DNA from: Thermoanaerobacterales bacterium
GTDB taxonomy: Bacteria; Bacillota; Thermosediminibacteria; Thermosediminibacterales; Tepidanaerobacteraceae
Direction: 5' to 3'
Assembly (NCBI GenBank): GCA_012840135.1
Contig: DUMA01000023.1
Span: forward strand, 158,321-222,320
DNA length: 64,000 nucleotides
This document shows positions 18,500 to 26,798 of this stretch, piece by piece. Both the position numbers and the translations under genes were made by a program. The notes beneath the pieces were generated by a model. The model ran no database searches. It saw nothing but the letters and a program-made list of their open reading frames with translations, and was not told the DNA's origin. Each line of letters opens with the position of its first letter. The first letter of the stretch is position 1.

Positions 18500-19720
18500 C
18501 TATTTCGCTTCATATTTTTCCACATAGACAAACTTTCCGTCCTTGACCTGTTGAATTATTGCAGGTCTGTTCAATGGGTTATGGGTAGCTGGGTCCATAG
18601 TGAAATGTTTTGTTGTAAGCACTTCCAGGTCCTTTGTTTTTTCCAGAGCATCTATCAATGCCGGTCCATCAGTGGTACCAGCACGTTTTATGGCATCTAT
18701 CAAGACTTTGAGAGCATCAATAGCCAGAACAGATGTAGGCATTATAGGATCTGTATTGTATTTATCTCTATATTCCTTTACAAATCCCTGTATCTCAGGG
18801 TCCTCTATAGAGGCCATATTAATACAGTAGGCACCTTCAATGGCAGAACCGCCCAGTGTGATTAAGTCGGGACTGGCCCAGCTGTCGCCTCCCATAAATG
18901 TACATTTCATACCTAAGTCTCTGGCCTGTTTAGCCGCGAGTGCCGCTTCTTTTTGGCTTGCCGGTATAAAAAGCAACTCGGGATTTTGCTGTTTTATCTT
19001 GCCCAGCATGGCTCTATAATCCAACTCTCCCGACCTGAAGGCTTCTTTGGCAACAACCTCGCCGCACATTTCTTTAAAGGCATCCTCGAAATACTTGGTA
19101 AGCCAAGCGGAATAATCTGAACCTACATCGTATAATATAGCGGCTTTTCTGACATTTAACTTATTGTATGCAAATTGTGCCGCTACCTTCCCCTGGAAGG
19201 GGTCTATAAAACAAACCCTGAACACATTTTTTTCTACCGTGTTGTCTTGAGGCTGGGTGACTTTAGGGTTGGTAGCCGCAATAGCGATAAGAGGTATATT
19301 GGCCCTTTTAACAGCCGGTGTAGCGGCAATGGCGATACCGCTTTCATTGGGCCCCAGTATAGCTACTACCTTATCCTGATCTATCATTTTATTTGCCACA
19401 TTGACAGCTTCTATCTGATTTCCTCTTTCATCATAATACACCAGTTGAAGTGGCTTGCCGTTAATCCCTCCTGCGGCATTGATTTTTTCTATTTCCATCA
19501 GCAGAGCATTATTGGCTGTCTGCCCCCACATGGAAAAGTCTCCAGTCAATGCACAAAGGTGGCCAATCTTTATAGGTTCTTTATTATCAGTGGCATTTTG
19601 AGAAGACTGAGAAGGTGTAGGCTGGCTCTGTTGTTTTCCTCCGCACCCGGATAGGACGGTTGCGGCAAGTATGACTGTTATCAGCACAATGCTAATTATT
19701 TTTATTATGTCTTTTTGCAT
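18500..19720 (-). CDS. branched-chain amino-acid type ABC substrate-binding lipoprotein (first copy)
   Basis: 406 residues. Signal peptide with lipobox LSGC, then a periplasmic-binding type 1 fold (IKIGHLCALTGDFSMWGQ, GSDYSAWLTKYFEDAF, FMGGDSWASPD). Strongly similar over its whole length to the second copy at 26799-28034, but differs in the first strand (LCALTGDFS against EVALTGDAS) and around residues 130-160. Last gene of the racemase-DUF917 operon. No permease or ATPase follows, so it probably feeds the LivHMGF transporter encoded next door. Ligand unknown; a hydantoin-derived or D-amino acid is a guess from its neighbours. Confidence 0.85.
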   Translation of the reverse strand: MQKDIIKIISIVLITVILAATVLSGCGGKQQSQPTPSQSSQNATDNKEPIKIGHLCALTGDFSMWGQTANNALLMEIEKINAAGGINGKPLQLVYYDERGNQIEAVNVANKMIDQDKVVAILGPNESGIAIAATPAVKRANIPLIAIAATNPKVTQPQDNTVEKNVFRVCFIDPFQGKVAAQFAYNKLNVRKAAILYDVGSDYSAWLTKYFEDAFKEMCGEVVAKEAFRSGELDYRAMLGKIKQQNPELLFIPASQKEAALAAKQARDLGMKCTFMGGDSWASPDLITLGGSAIEGAYCINMASIEDPEIQGFVKEYRDKYNTDPIMPTSVLAIDALKVLIDAIKRAGTTDGPALIDALEKTKDLEVLTTKHFTMDPATHNPLNRPAIIQQVKDGKFVYVEKYEAK

Positions 19721-19782
19721 GACAATCCTCCCTTTAACTTATTTTGTTCACTTTACATCTTGTCGGTTGCCTGACAGACTAT

Positions 19783-20898
19783 TTACGGTTTAAGAGGTTC
19801 ATAATCCAGTTCAAACCCAAAATATCGCGGACAAAGTCTATCCATCACCTCTTTTCTCTGCATTATGGGATTGCAGGAGAAGCCATATACTTCAAGATAT
19901 GAGCCTATCTCTATCTCTTCATTTCTCACAGGTTTCACAGTATCCGGTCTTATGCAACAGATGAGGTCCGGGCTGGAAGCAAGGTAGTTACCGTCTTTCC
20001 AGACTATATGGTTCTCATTCTTGAAGAATATCCTGGCTTTTTCACCTTTGAATTCATCGTCCCCATCCAGTGTGTGAAATCCTATATAATAGCCTTCTTC
20101 ATCCTTCCATTCCTTTTTAGTAACTTTACCTTTAAATAAAAGCTTGGCCCGTTCTTTTTCTAAGGCCTGCCGTAAATTTTCCTTACCTTCTCTTACTCGT
20201 TTTAATACCTTGCCCAGCTTATATGCCTGACTGACTGACCCCCTGACAAGAAGCCTTTTCAATTGTTTACCCGTTATGGGGAAACCCGCCAATCCAGTGG
20301 AACCAAATGCCACTTCACTTAAATACTTTCCTATGCGTTCTGCAACGCTAAGACTTATGGCCTCTTTTATAATGCAGATATTACCGTATTTATCAACACT
20401 GGCTGCAGGCCAGAAGGGGACCTCTTCCAGCATCAGGCTTATCTGAAAAATCTCCGGAATGGCCCTACCCGCATAATCGCCGTCTACAATGGTCTTGCCC
20501 AGCTTCTTGGCCACTGCCATGGGAACTGGCATATTGGAGCCGCCCACCTCCAACGGTATGATAATATCGGCTTTTTTACCTGTGTAGTTTTCCCATTCTT
20601 GAACAGCATTGGCCAAATTCAAGGGGTATTTCCACGTGGTTAGACCTAACTGGTTTTTCTTTTTTATTTTTTCTTCTGTCAAAGGGGCTGTTGACCCCAT
20701 AAGAAATATACAGAGGGATATGGCATCATCGTCTACCTGATCCACGTCAATCCACTCTATGGGACCTTTTTCATTCAACGCATCGCTTAGGGCTTTAAAA
20801 CCTTCCTCAGGATTTCCGCCGCCACCTACTCCCAACAAGGTACATCCATCAATGAATTCCCAAAGTTCTTCCTGACTTTCGATTCTCGACTTTTCCAT
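19783..20898 (-). CDS. DUF917 family protein
   Basis: 371 residues. Matches the DUF917 (S-methyl-thiohydantoin desulfurase-like) family by the N-terminal CTLLGVGGGGNPEEG motif, PLEVGGSNMPVPMAVA, VDGDYAGRAIPE and a C-terminal Pro/Asp-rich region with SPDLICCI. These proteins are found beside hydantoin racemases and hydantoinases, but the exact reaction is not settled. ATG 20898 is preceded by AAAGGAGG; a longer frame to 20925 would overlap the upstream gene without a site. Between the racemase and livK-like genes in a sigma-54-driven operon. A second DUF917 gene is cut by the window end. Confidence 0.82.
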   Translation of the reverse strand: MEKSRIESQEELWEFIDGCTLLGVGGGGNPEEGFKALSDALNEKGPIEWIDVDQVDDDAISLCIFLMGSTAPLTEEKIKKKNQLGLTTWKYPLNLANAVQEWENYTGKKADIIIPLEVGGSNMPVPMAVAKKLGKTIVDGDYAGRAIPEIFQISLMLEEVPFWPAASVDKYGNICIIKEAISLSVAERIGKYLSEVAFGSTGLAGFPITGKQLKRLLVRGSVSQAYKLGKVLKRVREGKENLRQALEKERAKLLFKGKVTKKEWKDEEGYYIGFHTLDGDDEFKGEKARIFFKNENHIVWKDGNYLASSPDLICCIRPDTVKPVRNEEIEIGSYLEVYGFSCNPIMQRKEVMDRLCPRYFGFELDYEPLKP

Positions 20899-20912
20899 GA
20901 TTTTTTCCTCCT

Positions 20913-21638
20913 TTACACTGGCCATTTTCTTATCTTATCTATGGGGTGCATGAAAGAAATCTTACTGTGTTTTAAATGGCACCCGATAATAGCCTCCATT
21001 ACTTTGACCGAAGCTCCTGCTGGGTCTACCACCGGGATATTTATGTTGTTTTTTATCAATTTTTCACTAAGCTGCGCCGCTATTCCCCCAAGCCCCGTGC
21101 ATCCCAGTACCAGAACATCGATACCGTCTTTTGATATGGCTATGCTGGCCTGCTCAAAGAGTTTTTCCAAAAGCTCCCGGTCATCATATAACCCCAGTAC
21201 CGGCACATCGATGCTTCTTAAAGACACAATTCTTCCTGTGTTAAAATACTCCTGGTTTTGTTTTCTTATGAGGGGGAGAATGTTAGGTAGTATTGTAATA
21301 ATACCTATTCGTCTTCCAAGGTTAAGCGCAAGATTAACTGCTGCCTCGCCGGAACCCAAAACCGGGATACTGACGGCTTCTCGGGCCGCATCCACGCCAG
21401 GATTTACAAAACAGTAGCTCACTACGCCGTCATAACCTTCTTTCTCAGCGTATTCAGCCATTTTCACAACATAGGGAGCACTATAGACCAGGTCATATTC
21501 GCTTTCTATGGAATCAGGCCCCCATTCAAGGTGAAGTGCTTTTATCTCGGTTCCCGATGCGGCAAATGCCTTTAAAATATCCTCTTCCACCGAATCCGGC
21601 CTGTTTGTAATAATAGGTCTGATAAACAATATCTTCAT
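20913..21638 (-). CDS. Asp/Glu/hydantoin racemase family protein
   Basis: 241 residues with the two catalytic cysteines of the family, in VSYCFVNPG and LVLGCTGLGG. The best fit is hydantoin racemase, which equilibrates D- and L-5-substituted hydantoins. Ribosome site AGGAAG before the ATG. First gene after the sigma-54 promoter, with DUF917 14 bases downstream. A related racemase lies at 63065-63778. Confidence 0.82.
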   Translation of the reverse strand: MKILFIRPIITNRPDSVEEDILKAFAASGTEIKALHLEWGPDSIESEYDLVYSAPYVVKMAEYAEKEGYDGVVSYCFVNPGVDAAREAVSIPVLGSGEAAVNLALNLGRRIGIITILPNILPLIRKQNQEYFNTGRIVSLRSIDVPVLGLYDDRELLEKLFEQASIAISKDGIDVLVLGCTGLGGIAAQLSEKLIKNNINIPVVDPAGASVKVMEAIIGCHLKHSKISFMHPIDKIRKWPV

Positions 21639-21695
21639 TTGAACATCTTCCTCCCGCCTGTAAGGAAATCATCTAAACCAAATCAATTTATAATT

Positions 21696-21712
21696 CAGCA
21701 AGATTTGTGCCA
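21696..21712 (-). promoter_or_regulatory. sigma-54 promoter of the racemase-DUF917-livK operon
   Basis: Minus strand TGGCAC (21712-21707), five bases AAATC, TTGC (21701-21698), then TG. All key bases of the -24/-12 consensus match. About 60 bases before the racemase start. Confidence 0.85.
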
Positions 21713-21774
21713 ATAAAAAAATAAGTCCCTCAATACCCGGGACAGTTATTTTTGCGTCACCAATATTATAATGC

Positions 21775-21832
21775 TGTAAATTTTGTTTACAGTTATATGT
21801 AAATAATGTTTACCGTGTAACTTTTATTTACA
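21775..21832. promoter_or_regulatory. three TyrR-box-like activator sites
   Basis: Three 17-base palindromes of the form TGTAAA-N5-TTTACA: TGTAAATTTTGTTTACA (21775-21791), TGTAAATAATGTTTACC (21798-21814) and TGTAACTTTTATTTACA (21816-21832, running into the regulator stop codon). Centres are about 97, 120 and 138 bases upstream of the expected start of the sigma-54 promoter, the normal place for enhancer sites. They resemble the E. coli TyrR box, which has N6. The adjacent regulator has a TyrR-type helix-turn-helix. Confidence 0.75.
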
Positions 21833-23395
21833 AAAATTATATTTCTTCATCTTCTTTATAACACTGGTATGAGATATACCAAGAGCTTTCGCCATTTCTC
21901 GCGAGGATTTAAACCTTTTTCTGGCCATGTCAAAGTATTCCTTCTCTATTTTTTGTATCACACTAGGCAAATCCACAGGAAGGCTGATTTTTTCATTCTC
22001 TGTGGCAGGCTGGTGTGAATGTATTTTATTATCCTGTAACATTAGATGGTTTATATCGATTTGGTCATCAGCAAGATTTACAGCCCTTTCAATCACATTC
22101 TGGAGTTCCCGGATATTGCCAGGCCAATCGTAATCCATCAGCTGCTTCAAAGCCGCCTGTGAGATCTTTAAATGTGGTTTCCCCACTTCCTCCCCAAGAG
22201 TCTTTACGAAATATTGTATCAGGATGGGTATATCTTCCTTTCTTTCTCTTAAAGGGGGTATAAAAATAGGTATGACATTTAGCCTGAAATATAGATCTTC
22301 CCGGAAATTTCCTTCTTTCATCATCTGTTCCAGGTTTTTATTGGTAGCCGAAATTATCCTGACATCAATAGGTATTTCGTATTTAGCGCCGATGCGGCGG
22401 ACCTTTTTTTCACACAAGGCTCTTAAGATTTTTGCCTGAAGATGTGGAGAAAGGTCACCGATTTCGTCGAGGAATAGAGTCCCGCCAGTAGCCAACTCAA
22501 AAAGCCCCTGTTTCCCCGAAGAATTAGCTCCCGTAAAAGCCCCTCTCTCATATCCGAAAAATTCGCTTTCCAGTAGCGCATCGGGCACAGCGGCACAATT
22601 AACCGCCACAAAGGGGTATTGGCTTCGCCGGCTGCTCATATGGATAGCCCTGGCGAAAAGCTCTTTTCCAGTACCGCTTTCTCCCCGGATCATAATGCTG
22701 GAATTGCTGGGTGCTACTGACTTGGCAAGCTGGATGGCGTTTTTTATAGCGTGGCTCCTACCTATAATGTCGTCAAAGGTTATCATAGACGGGCGTGATA
22801 TGGACTGAAATATTTTTCTCAGGCTTTCCATTTCTTTTAAAATTATCAGTGCCCCATTTTTTACACCGGCCTCGTTTTGAATTATCTTTATGTCAATAAG
22901 CAGGTGGACCTGGTCTTTAAGGGAATTTGTCAGATAGACATCCAGGTTACTCTTATCGCTTCTAAAAATTTCATTCAAGTCTAGTACATCTTGGGGCAAT
23001 ATGTTACTAATATTTCCTCCCAAACACTCATTTTCCTTCAGCTTAAATATTTCTCTTGCCCGTTTGTTAATATGAATAATTCGCCCGTCGGTATCGACGG
23101 AAATGATGCCTTCGTTAACATTGTTCATTATTGTATTTATTTCTTTCTCATTTTTTTCATAATCCATGAGGTCGATTTCTATTACGTCAGCTATTTCCTT
23201 TACCTTATTCATCATGTATTTCTTAAAGTTCAACCAGTCCATATCGTCGTCCCATTCAATCTTAAAACTTATATAATAATTTACCTCCATTGTGATTATA
23301 TTAATTCCGTAGGATACCATGGCCTTCAACACATCGTAAATCATTCCTACTCGATCGGTAGTTCCAATAAATCTTATTCTCTTGTTTTTCTTCAT
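21824..23395 (-). CDS. TyrR-like sigma-54-dependent activator (ACT-PAS-AAA+-HTH)
   Basis: 523 residues. The N-terminal ~75 residues look like an ACT domain (IRFIGTTDRVGMIYDVLKAM), followed by PAS (about 85-190, GIISVDTDGRIIHINKRARE) and the AAA+ domain with Walker A GESGTGKE (238-245), the sigma-54 contact loop GAFTGA (285-290) and Walker B GGTLFLDE. The C-terminus is a TyrR-type helix-turn-helix (SREMAKALGISHTSVIKKMK). Unlike E. coli TyrR it keeps GAFTGA, so it should be a true sigma-54 activator. ACT suggests it senses an amino acid. Likely target: the adjacent downstream operon through the three boxes at 21775-21832. Ribosome site AGAGGGG. Confidence 0.9.
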   Translation of the reverse strand: MKKNKRIRFIGTTDRVGMIYDVLKAMVSYGINIITMEVNYYISFKIEWDDDMDWLNFKKYMMNKVKEIADVIEIDLMDYEKNEKEINTIMNNVNEGIISVDTDGRIIHINKRAREIFKLKENECLGGNISNILPQDVLDLNEIFRSDKSNLDVYLTNSLKDQVHLLIDIKIIQNEAGVKNGALIILKEMESLRKIFQSISRPSMITFDDIIGRSHAIKNAIQLAKSVAPSNSSIMIRGESGTGKELFARAIHMSSRRSQYPFVAVNCAAVPDALLESEFFGYERGAFTGANSSGKQGLFELATGGTLFLDEIGDLSPHLQAKILRALCEKKVRRIGAKYEIPIDVRIISATNKNLEQMMKEGNFREDLYFRLNVIPIFIPPLRERKEDIPILIQYFVKTLGEEVGKPHLKISQAALKQLMDYDWPGNIRELQNVIERAVNLADDQIDINHLMLQDNKIHSHQPATENEKISLPVDLPSVIQKIEKEYFDMARKRFKSSREMAKALGISHTSVIKKMKKYNFCK

Positions 23396-23422
23396 AATCG
23401 TTCCCCTCTAGGATAAAATGAA

Positions 23423-23446
23423 AAAACAGGGCCCTGCAAGGCCCAT
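23423..23446 (-). terminator. terminator after livF
   Basis: On the minus strand GGGCC, a 6-base loop, GGCCC, TG and then six T. Lies 16 bases after the livF stop and separates livKHMGF from the TyrR-like regulator gene. Confidence 0.7.
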
Positions 23447-23461
23447 CTAATTATGTCTCTT

Positions 23462-24187
23462 TTATATGACTTTATGTCTAACGCCTAGATATGCCTCCTG
23501 GACAGCAGGATTGGCCAGCAGCTCTCTTCCTGTACCAGAAAGCACTATGCGGCCGGTTTCAAGTACATAAGCTCGGTTTGCCATTTCCAGGGCCTTGTGA
23601 GCATTTTGCTCGGCCAGAAGTATAGTGGTTCCTTTGTCTCTAATCTGCCGGATAGTCTTAAAGACCTCGGAAGTATAGAGCGGTGAAAGACCGAGCGAAG
23701 GTTCATCCAGCAGAAGAATTTCGGGTCTGGACATAAGCCCCCTGGCTATGGCCGCCATTTGCTGCTCACCGCCCGAAAGTGTTCCCGCATATTGGTTGGA
23801 TCTTTCCTTTAATATAGGGAAAAGGCCATAGATAAATTCCAGGTCTTTCTTTACTTCATTTATATCATTTCTTAAAAATGCTCCCATTATCAGATTTTCT
23901 CTCACTGTCAGGTTGGCATAGAGCCTCCTCCGCTCCGGCACTAAGATAATTCCAGATGCGGCCACATCATGGGCAAAAGAAGGCAGGGGTCTGTCTTTAT
24001 AAATTATCGACCCGTCCCTTGCTTTCAAAACTCCGGCAAGAGTCCACATGAGAGTGGATTTGCCCGCGCCGTTGGCGCCCACTATTGTTACAATCTCTCC
24101 CTTGGCTACCTGCAGACTAACATTTTTTAATGCGTGGATTTTTCCGTAAAAAACATTTATATCTTTAATTTCCAGCAACATTGGCAT
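23462..24187 (-). CDS. livF: branched-chain amino-acid ABC transporter ATPase
   Basis: 241 residues. Walker A GANGAGKST, signature LSGGEQQM, Walker B ILLLDEPSLGLSP, and the LivF-specific start LEIKDINVFYGKIHALKNVS. Cytoplasmic ATPase of the Liv-type importer. It overlaps the end of livG, so the two are translationally coupled. Last gene of the operon. Confidence 0.94.
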   Translation of the reverse strand: MPMLLEIKDINVFYGKIHALKNVSLQVAKGEIVTIVGANGAGKSTLMWTLAGVLKARDGSIIYKDRPLPSFAHDVAASGIILVPERRRLYANLTVRENLIMGAFLRNDINEVKKDLEFIYGLFPILKERSNQYAGTLSGGEQQMAAIARGLMSRPEILLLDEPSLGLSPLYTSEVFKTIRQIRDKGTTILLAEQNAHKALEMANRAYVLETGRIVLSGTGRELLANPAVQEAYLGVRHKVI

Positions 24188-24947
24188 ATTCCTCCCCCAG
24201 ATAAGCCTTCAGCACTCTTTCATCGCTCTGCACCTTTTCTTTAGACCCATCTATCAGCAATTCGCCGAAGTTGATGACTATAATTCGGGGACAAAGTTCC
24301 ATGACCACATCCATGTGATGTTCTATTAATATAATGGTAAGATTGTACTGCTCCTTGATATACCTTATCAAATCCACCAGCGCCAGAGATTCTTCAGGAT
24401 TCATGCCGGCGGCGGGCTCATCCAGGAGAAGAAGTTTCGGCTTTAATGCAAGGGCCCTGGCGATTTCCAGCTTTCTCTGCAGGCCATAGGGCAGGCTGTC
24501 CGCTCTGAAATTTGCATATTGTTCCAGACCCACAACCTTTAAATACTCCATAGACCTTTCAGTAAGGTGACGCTCCATTTTAACGACTTTTGGGGTTTTC
24601 ATCAGGACCTGGGCAAAATTATAATTTGCTTCCCGAAAAAGAACTGTCTTTATATTCTCCATCACGCTCAACTTGTTGAAAAGACGTATATTCTGAAAAG
24701 TCCTGGCTATACCGCCCCGCACAATGGAAACAGGGTCACACTTATTTATATCCTTTCCTTCAAATAAAATGATTCCCTCGGTAACCTTGTATACGCCGGT
24801 TATAAGGTTAAAAACCGTGGTTTTACCGGCTCCATTGGGTCCAATCAAACCTGCGATTTCGCCGTCATTCAACGAAAATGACAAATCCTTTACCGCCACT
24901 ATGCCGCCGAAACATTTTGTAACATTTTTCAGCTCCAGCAACGACAT
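24165..24947 (-). CDS. livG: branched-chain amino-acid ABC transporter ATPase
   Basis: 260 residues. Walker A GPNGAGKTT, a LivG-type insert (GGIARTFQNIRLF) and Walker B KLLLLDEPAAGMNPEE. The signature is degenerate (LPYGLQRKLE), which is usual in LivG. ATG 24947 follows GGAGGAGG; a longer frame to 25016 runs back into livM without a site. Pairs with LivF. Confidence 0.94.
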   Translation of the reverse strand: MSLLELKNVTKCFGGIVAVKDLSFSLNDGEIAGLIGPNGAGKTTVFNLITGVYKVTEGIILFEGKDINKCDPVSIVRGGIARTFQNIRLFNKLSVMENIKTVLFREANYNFAQVLMKTPKVVKMERHLTERSMEYLKVVGLEQYANFRADSLPYGLQRKLEIARALALKPKLLLLDEPAAGMNPEESLALVDLIRYIKEQYNLTIILIEHHMDVVMELCPRIIVINFGELLIDGSKEKVQSDERVLKAYLGEEYANVAGN

Positions 24948-24948
24948 T

Positions 24949-25833
24949 TTACATCCTCCTCCCGCCGGCGCTTTGATTTGCAGCCTTTCTATTGAACAGG
25001 TTTTTAAAAGAAGCAAAAGAAAGTTCGTGGTACCCCATGATTCCTGATGGCCTGTATATCATGATAAGAACCAGTATCAAACCATATGCTACAAGACGCC
25101 ACATATTGGCCACCCGCAAAACCTCAGGGACAGCGATAAAAAAAGAAATGGCAATGATGGGACCGGTGAGGCTTCCCATCCCCCCGGCTACCACCGCTGA
25201 AGTAAGCTGTGTGGAGAGGATAGATGTAAACATGGCCGGCTGTATAAAGTTAAGATAGTGTGCAAACAGTCCGCCCGCCAGGCCTCCACAGGCTGCGCTG
25301 TAAACGAGAGACAGCATTCGCACCCGGAAGATGTCTATACCCGCCATCTCTGCAGCTACCGCATCTTCTCTTACGGCAATGGCATTTCGGCCAAATTTTG
25401 ACAAGATAAAGTTTCTTGTCATCCAGACTACTATTACCGAAAATATGGCTACAACCGGCAGAGTGGTAAAATGAGAAATCCCGGGAAGTCCTCTTGCACC
25501 CTGAGTTATGGAGAGATTTTCCAGTATGACTCTTATAGCTTCACCAAATCCCAGGGTTGCTATCGCAAAATAATCGCCGCGAAGTTTTGCCCTCAGTGTC
25601 GGAAAGCCTATCACGAAACTCACTAGAGCGGACATCAGCATACCTGCAAGGAGAGCAAGAATAAAGGGTACATTATAAAAATACGTCAGAATAGCCGCGG
25701 TATAAGCTCCGATGGCCATAAAGGCTGCATGCCCCAGTGAAAATAGCCCTGTAAATCCGGTAAATACCGAAAGGCCTACTGTTGCGATTATTTCTATGCC
25801 TATTACAGAAATTACTCCATAAATATATTCCAT
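24949..25833 (-). CDS. livM: branched-chain amino-acid ABC transporter permease
   Basis: 294 residues with 8-9 membrane segments and the LivM motifs GLFSLGHAAFMAIGAYTAA and AVREDAVAAEMAGID before the coupling helix. Forms the channel with LivH. Immediately upstream of livG and 15 bases after livH. Confidence 0.94.
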   Translation of the reverse strand: MEYIYGVISVIGIEIIATVGLSVFTGFTGLFSLGHAAFMAIGAYTAAILTYFYNVPFILALLAGMLMSALVSFVIGFPTLRAKLRGDYFAIATLGFGEAIRVILENLSITQGARGLPGISHFTTLPVVAIFSVIVVWMTRNFILSKFGRNAIAVREDAVAAEMAGIDIFRVRMLSLVYSAACGGLAGGLFAHYLNFIQPAMFTSILSTQLTSAVVAGGMGSLTGPIIAISFFIAVPEVLRVANMWRLVAYGLILVLIMIYRPSGIMGYHELSFASFKNLFNRKAANQSAGGRRM

Positions 25834-25847
25834 AGATATTCCCCCTT

Positions 25848-26720
25848 TTACACCTTTTCTTCTAAATATTTACCAAGCAGGCCGGCCGGAAGGATGACAA
25901 GAAATAAAATAACCAGCGAAAAGCTGAAAACATCTCTTATGACTGAAGAAACATACACCGACACAAAAGTCTCCAGCACTCCCAGAATAACCCCACCGAT
26001 AACGGCGCCGGGTAGACTTCCCAGGCCGCCTATTACCGCCGCAATATACGCCTTGTTGGTTATCCAGCCCATGGTAGGATAAACCATATATTTTACTCCC
26101 AGGAAAACTCCGGCCAGACCTCCGAAAGCGCCGGCAAGTATGAACACGATTCCTATAAGTTTATTCATGTTCACTCCGTTCAGCGAAGCTACTGTCATAT
26201 CGTAAGAAGCCGCTCTGATGGCAGTTCCCATTTTTGTCCTGGTTAGGAAAAGGTGAAGGGCGAAAATGGCTATGAATGAAAATATCAGCGCAAACAAGTC
26301 CAGAGGACTTATGTCGCTTCCAAAAAATTTGATGGTGGATTGTTTAAATATTTCCGGAAAAGAATAAAAATGTGACCCCACAGTCACATACACCATGTTT
26401 TCTAGAAAAATTGAAACACCCATGGCCGTTATCATCAGATATAAAGGCGGAGCTTTTCTGTTTATAAGGGGACTGTAGGCCAGCCTCACGTTTATTAGAG
26501 CTAGCAGCGCCGCCCCAACAATGGCGCCAATAAAAGAAAAGGGGAAACCTAATTTAAATGAGGATATTAAAAAATATCCTATATATGCCCCCAGCATTAT
26601 GATAGTGCCGTGAGCAAAATTGCTGAAATTCAATATTGAAAACACCAGGGAGTACCCTACCGCCATCAATGCGTAGATGCCTCCGATAGAAAGTCCCGTG
26701 ATCAATGTTTGTAGAAACAT
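25848..26720 (-). CDS. livH: branched-chain amino-acid ABC transporter permease
   Basis: 290 residues, 8 membrane segments, starting MFLQTLITGLSIGGIYALMA, with NFAHGTIIMLGAYIGYF typical of LivH. ATG 26720 follows AGGAGATG; an upstream frame to 26783 would run through the intercistronic hairpin. The inner-membrane partner of LivM. Confidence 0.94.
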   Translation of the reverse strand: MFLQTLITGLSIGGIYALMAVGYSLVFSILNFSNFAHGTIIMLGAYIGYFLISSFKLGFPFSFIGAIVGAALLALINVRLAYSPLINRKAPPLYLMITAMGVSIFLENMVYVTVGSHFYSFPEIFKQSTIKFFGSDISPLDLFALIFSFIAIFALHLFLTRTKMGTAIRAASYDMTVASLNGVNMNKLIGIVFILAGAFGGLAGVFLGVKYMVYPTMGWITNKAYIAAVIGGLGSLPGAVIGGVILGVLETFVSVYVSSVIRDVFSFSLVILFLVILPAGLLGKYLEEKV

Positions 26721-26752
26721 TGTTTCATCTCCTGTCCTGCGATGGTATTTAA

Positions 26753-26779
26753 AGATAAGGGGGGCAAGCCCCCTTATCT
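26753..26779. promoter_or_regulatory. intercistronic hairpin between livK and livH
   Basis: Perfect 11-bp stem AGATAAGGGGG / CCCCCTTATCT with a 5-base loop, starting 20 bases after the livK stop and lacking a T-tract. Probably protects the binding-protein part of the mRNA, giving more LivK than permease. A similar hairpin lies between the ribose-type binding protein and ATPase genes at 53832-53856. Confidence 0.6.
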
Positions 26780-26798
26780 GCATCTATTCTTTTTCTTT

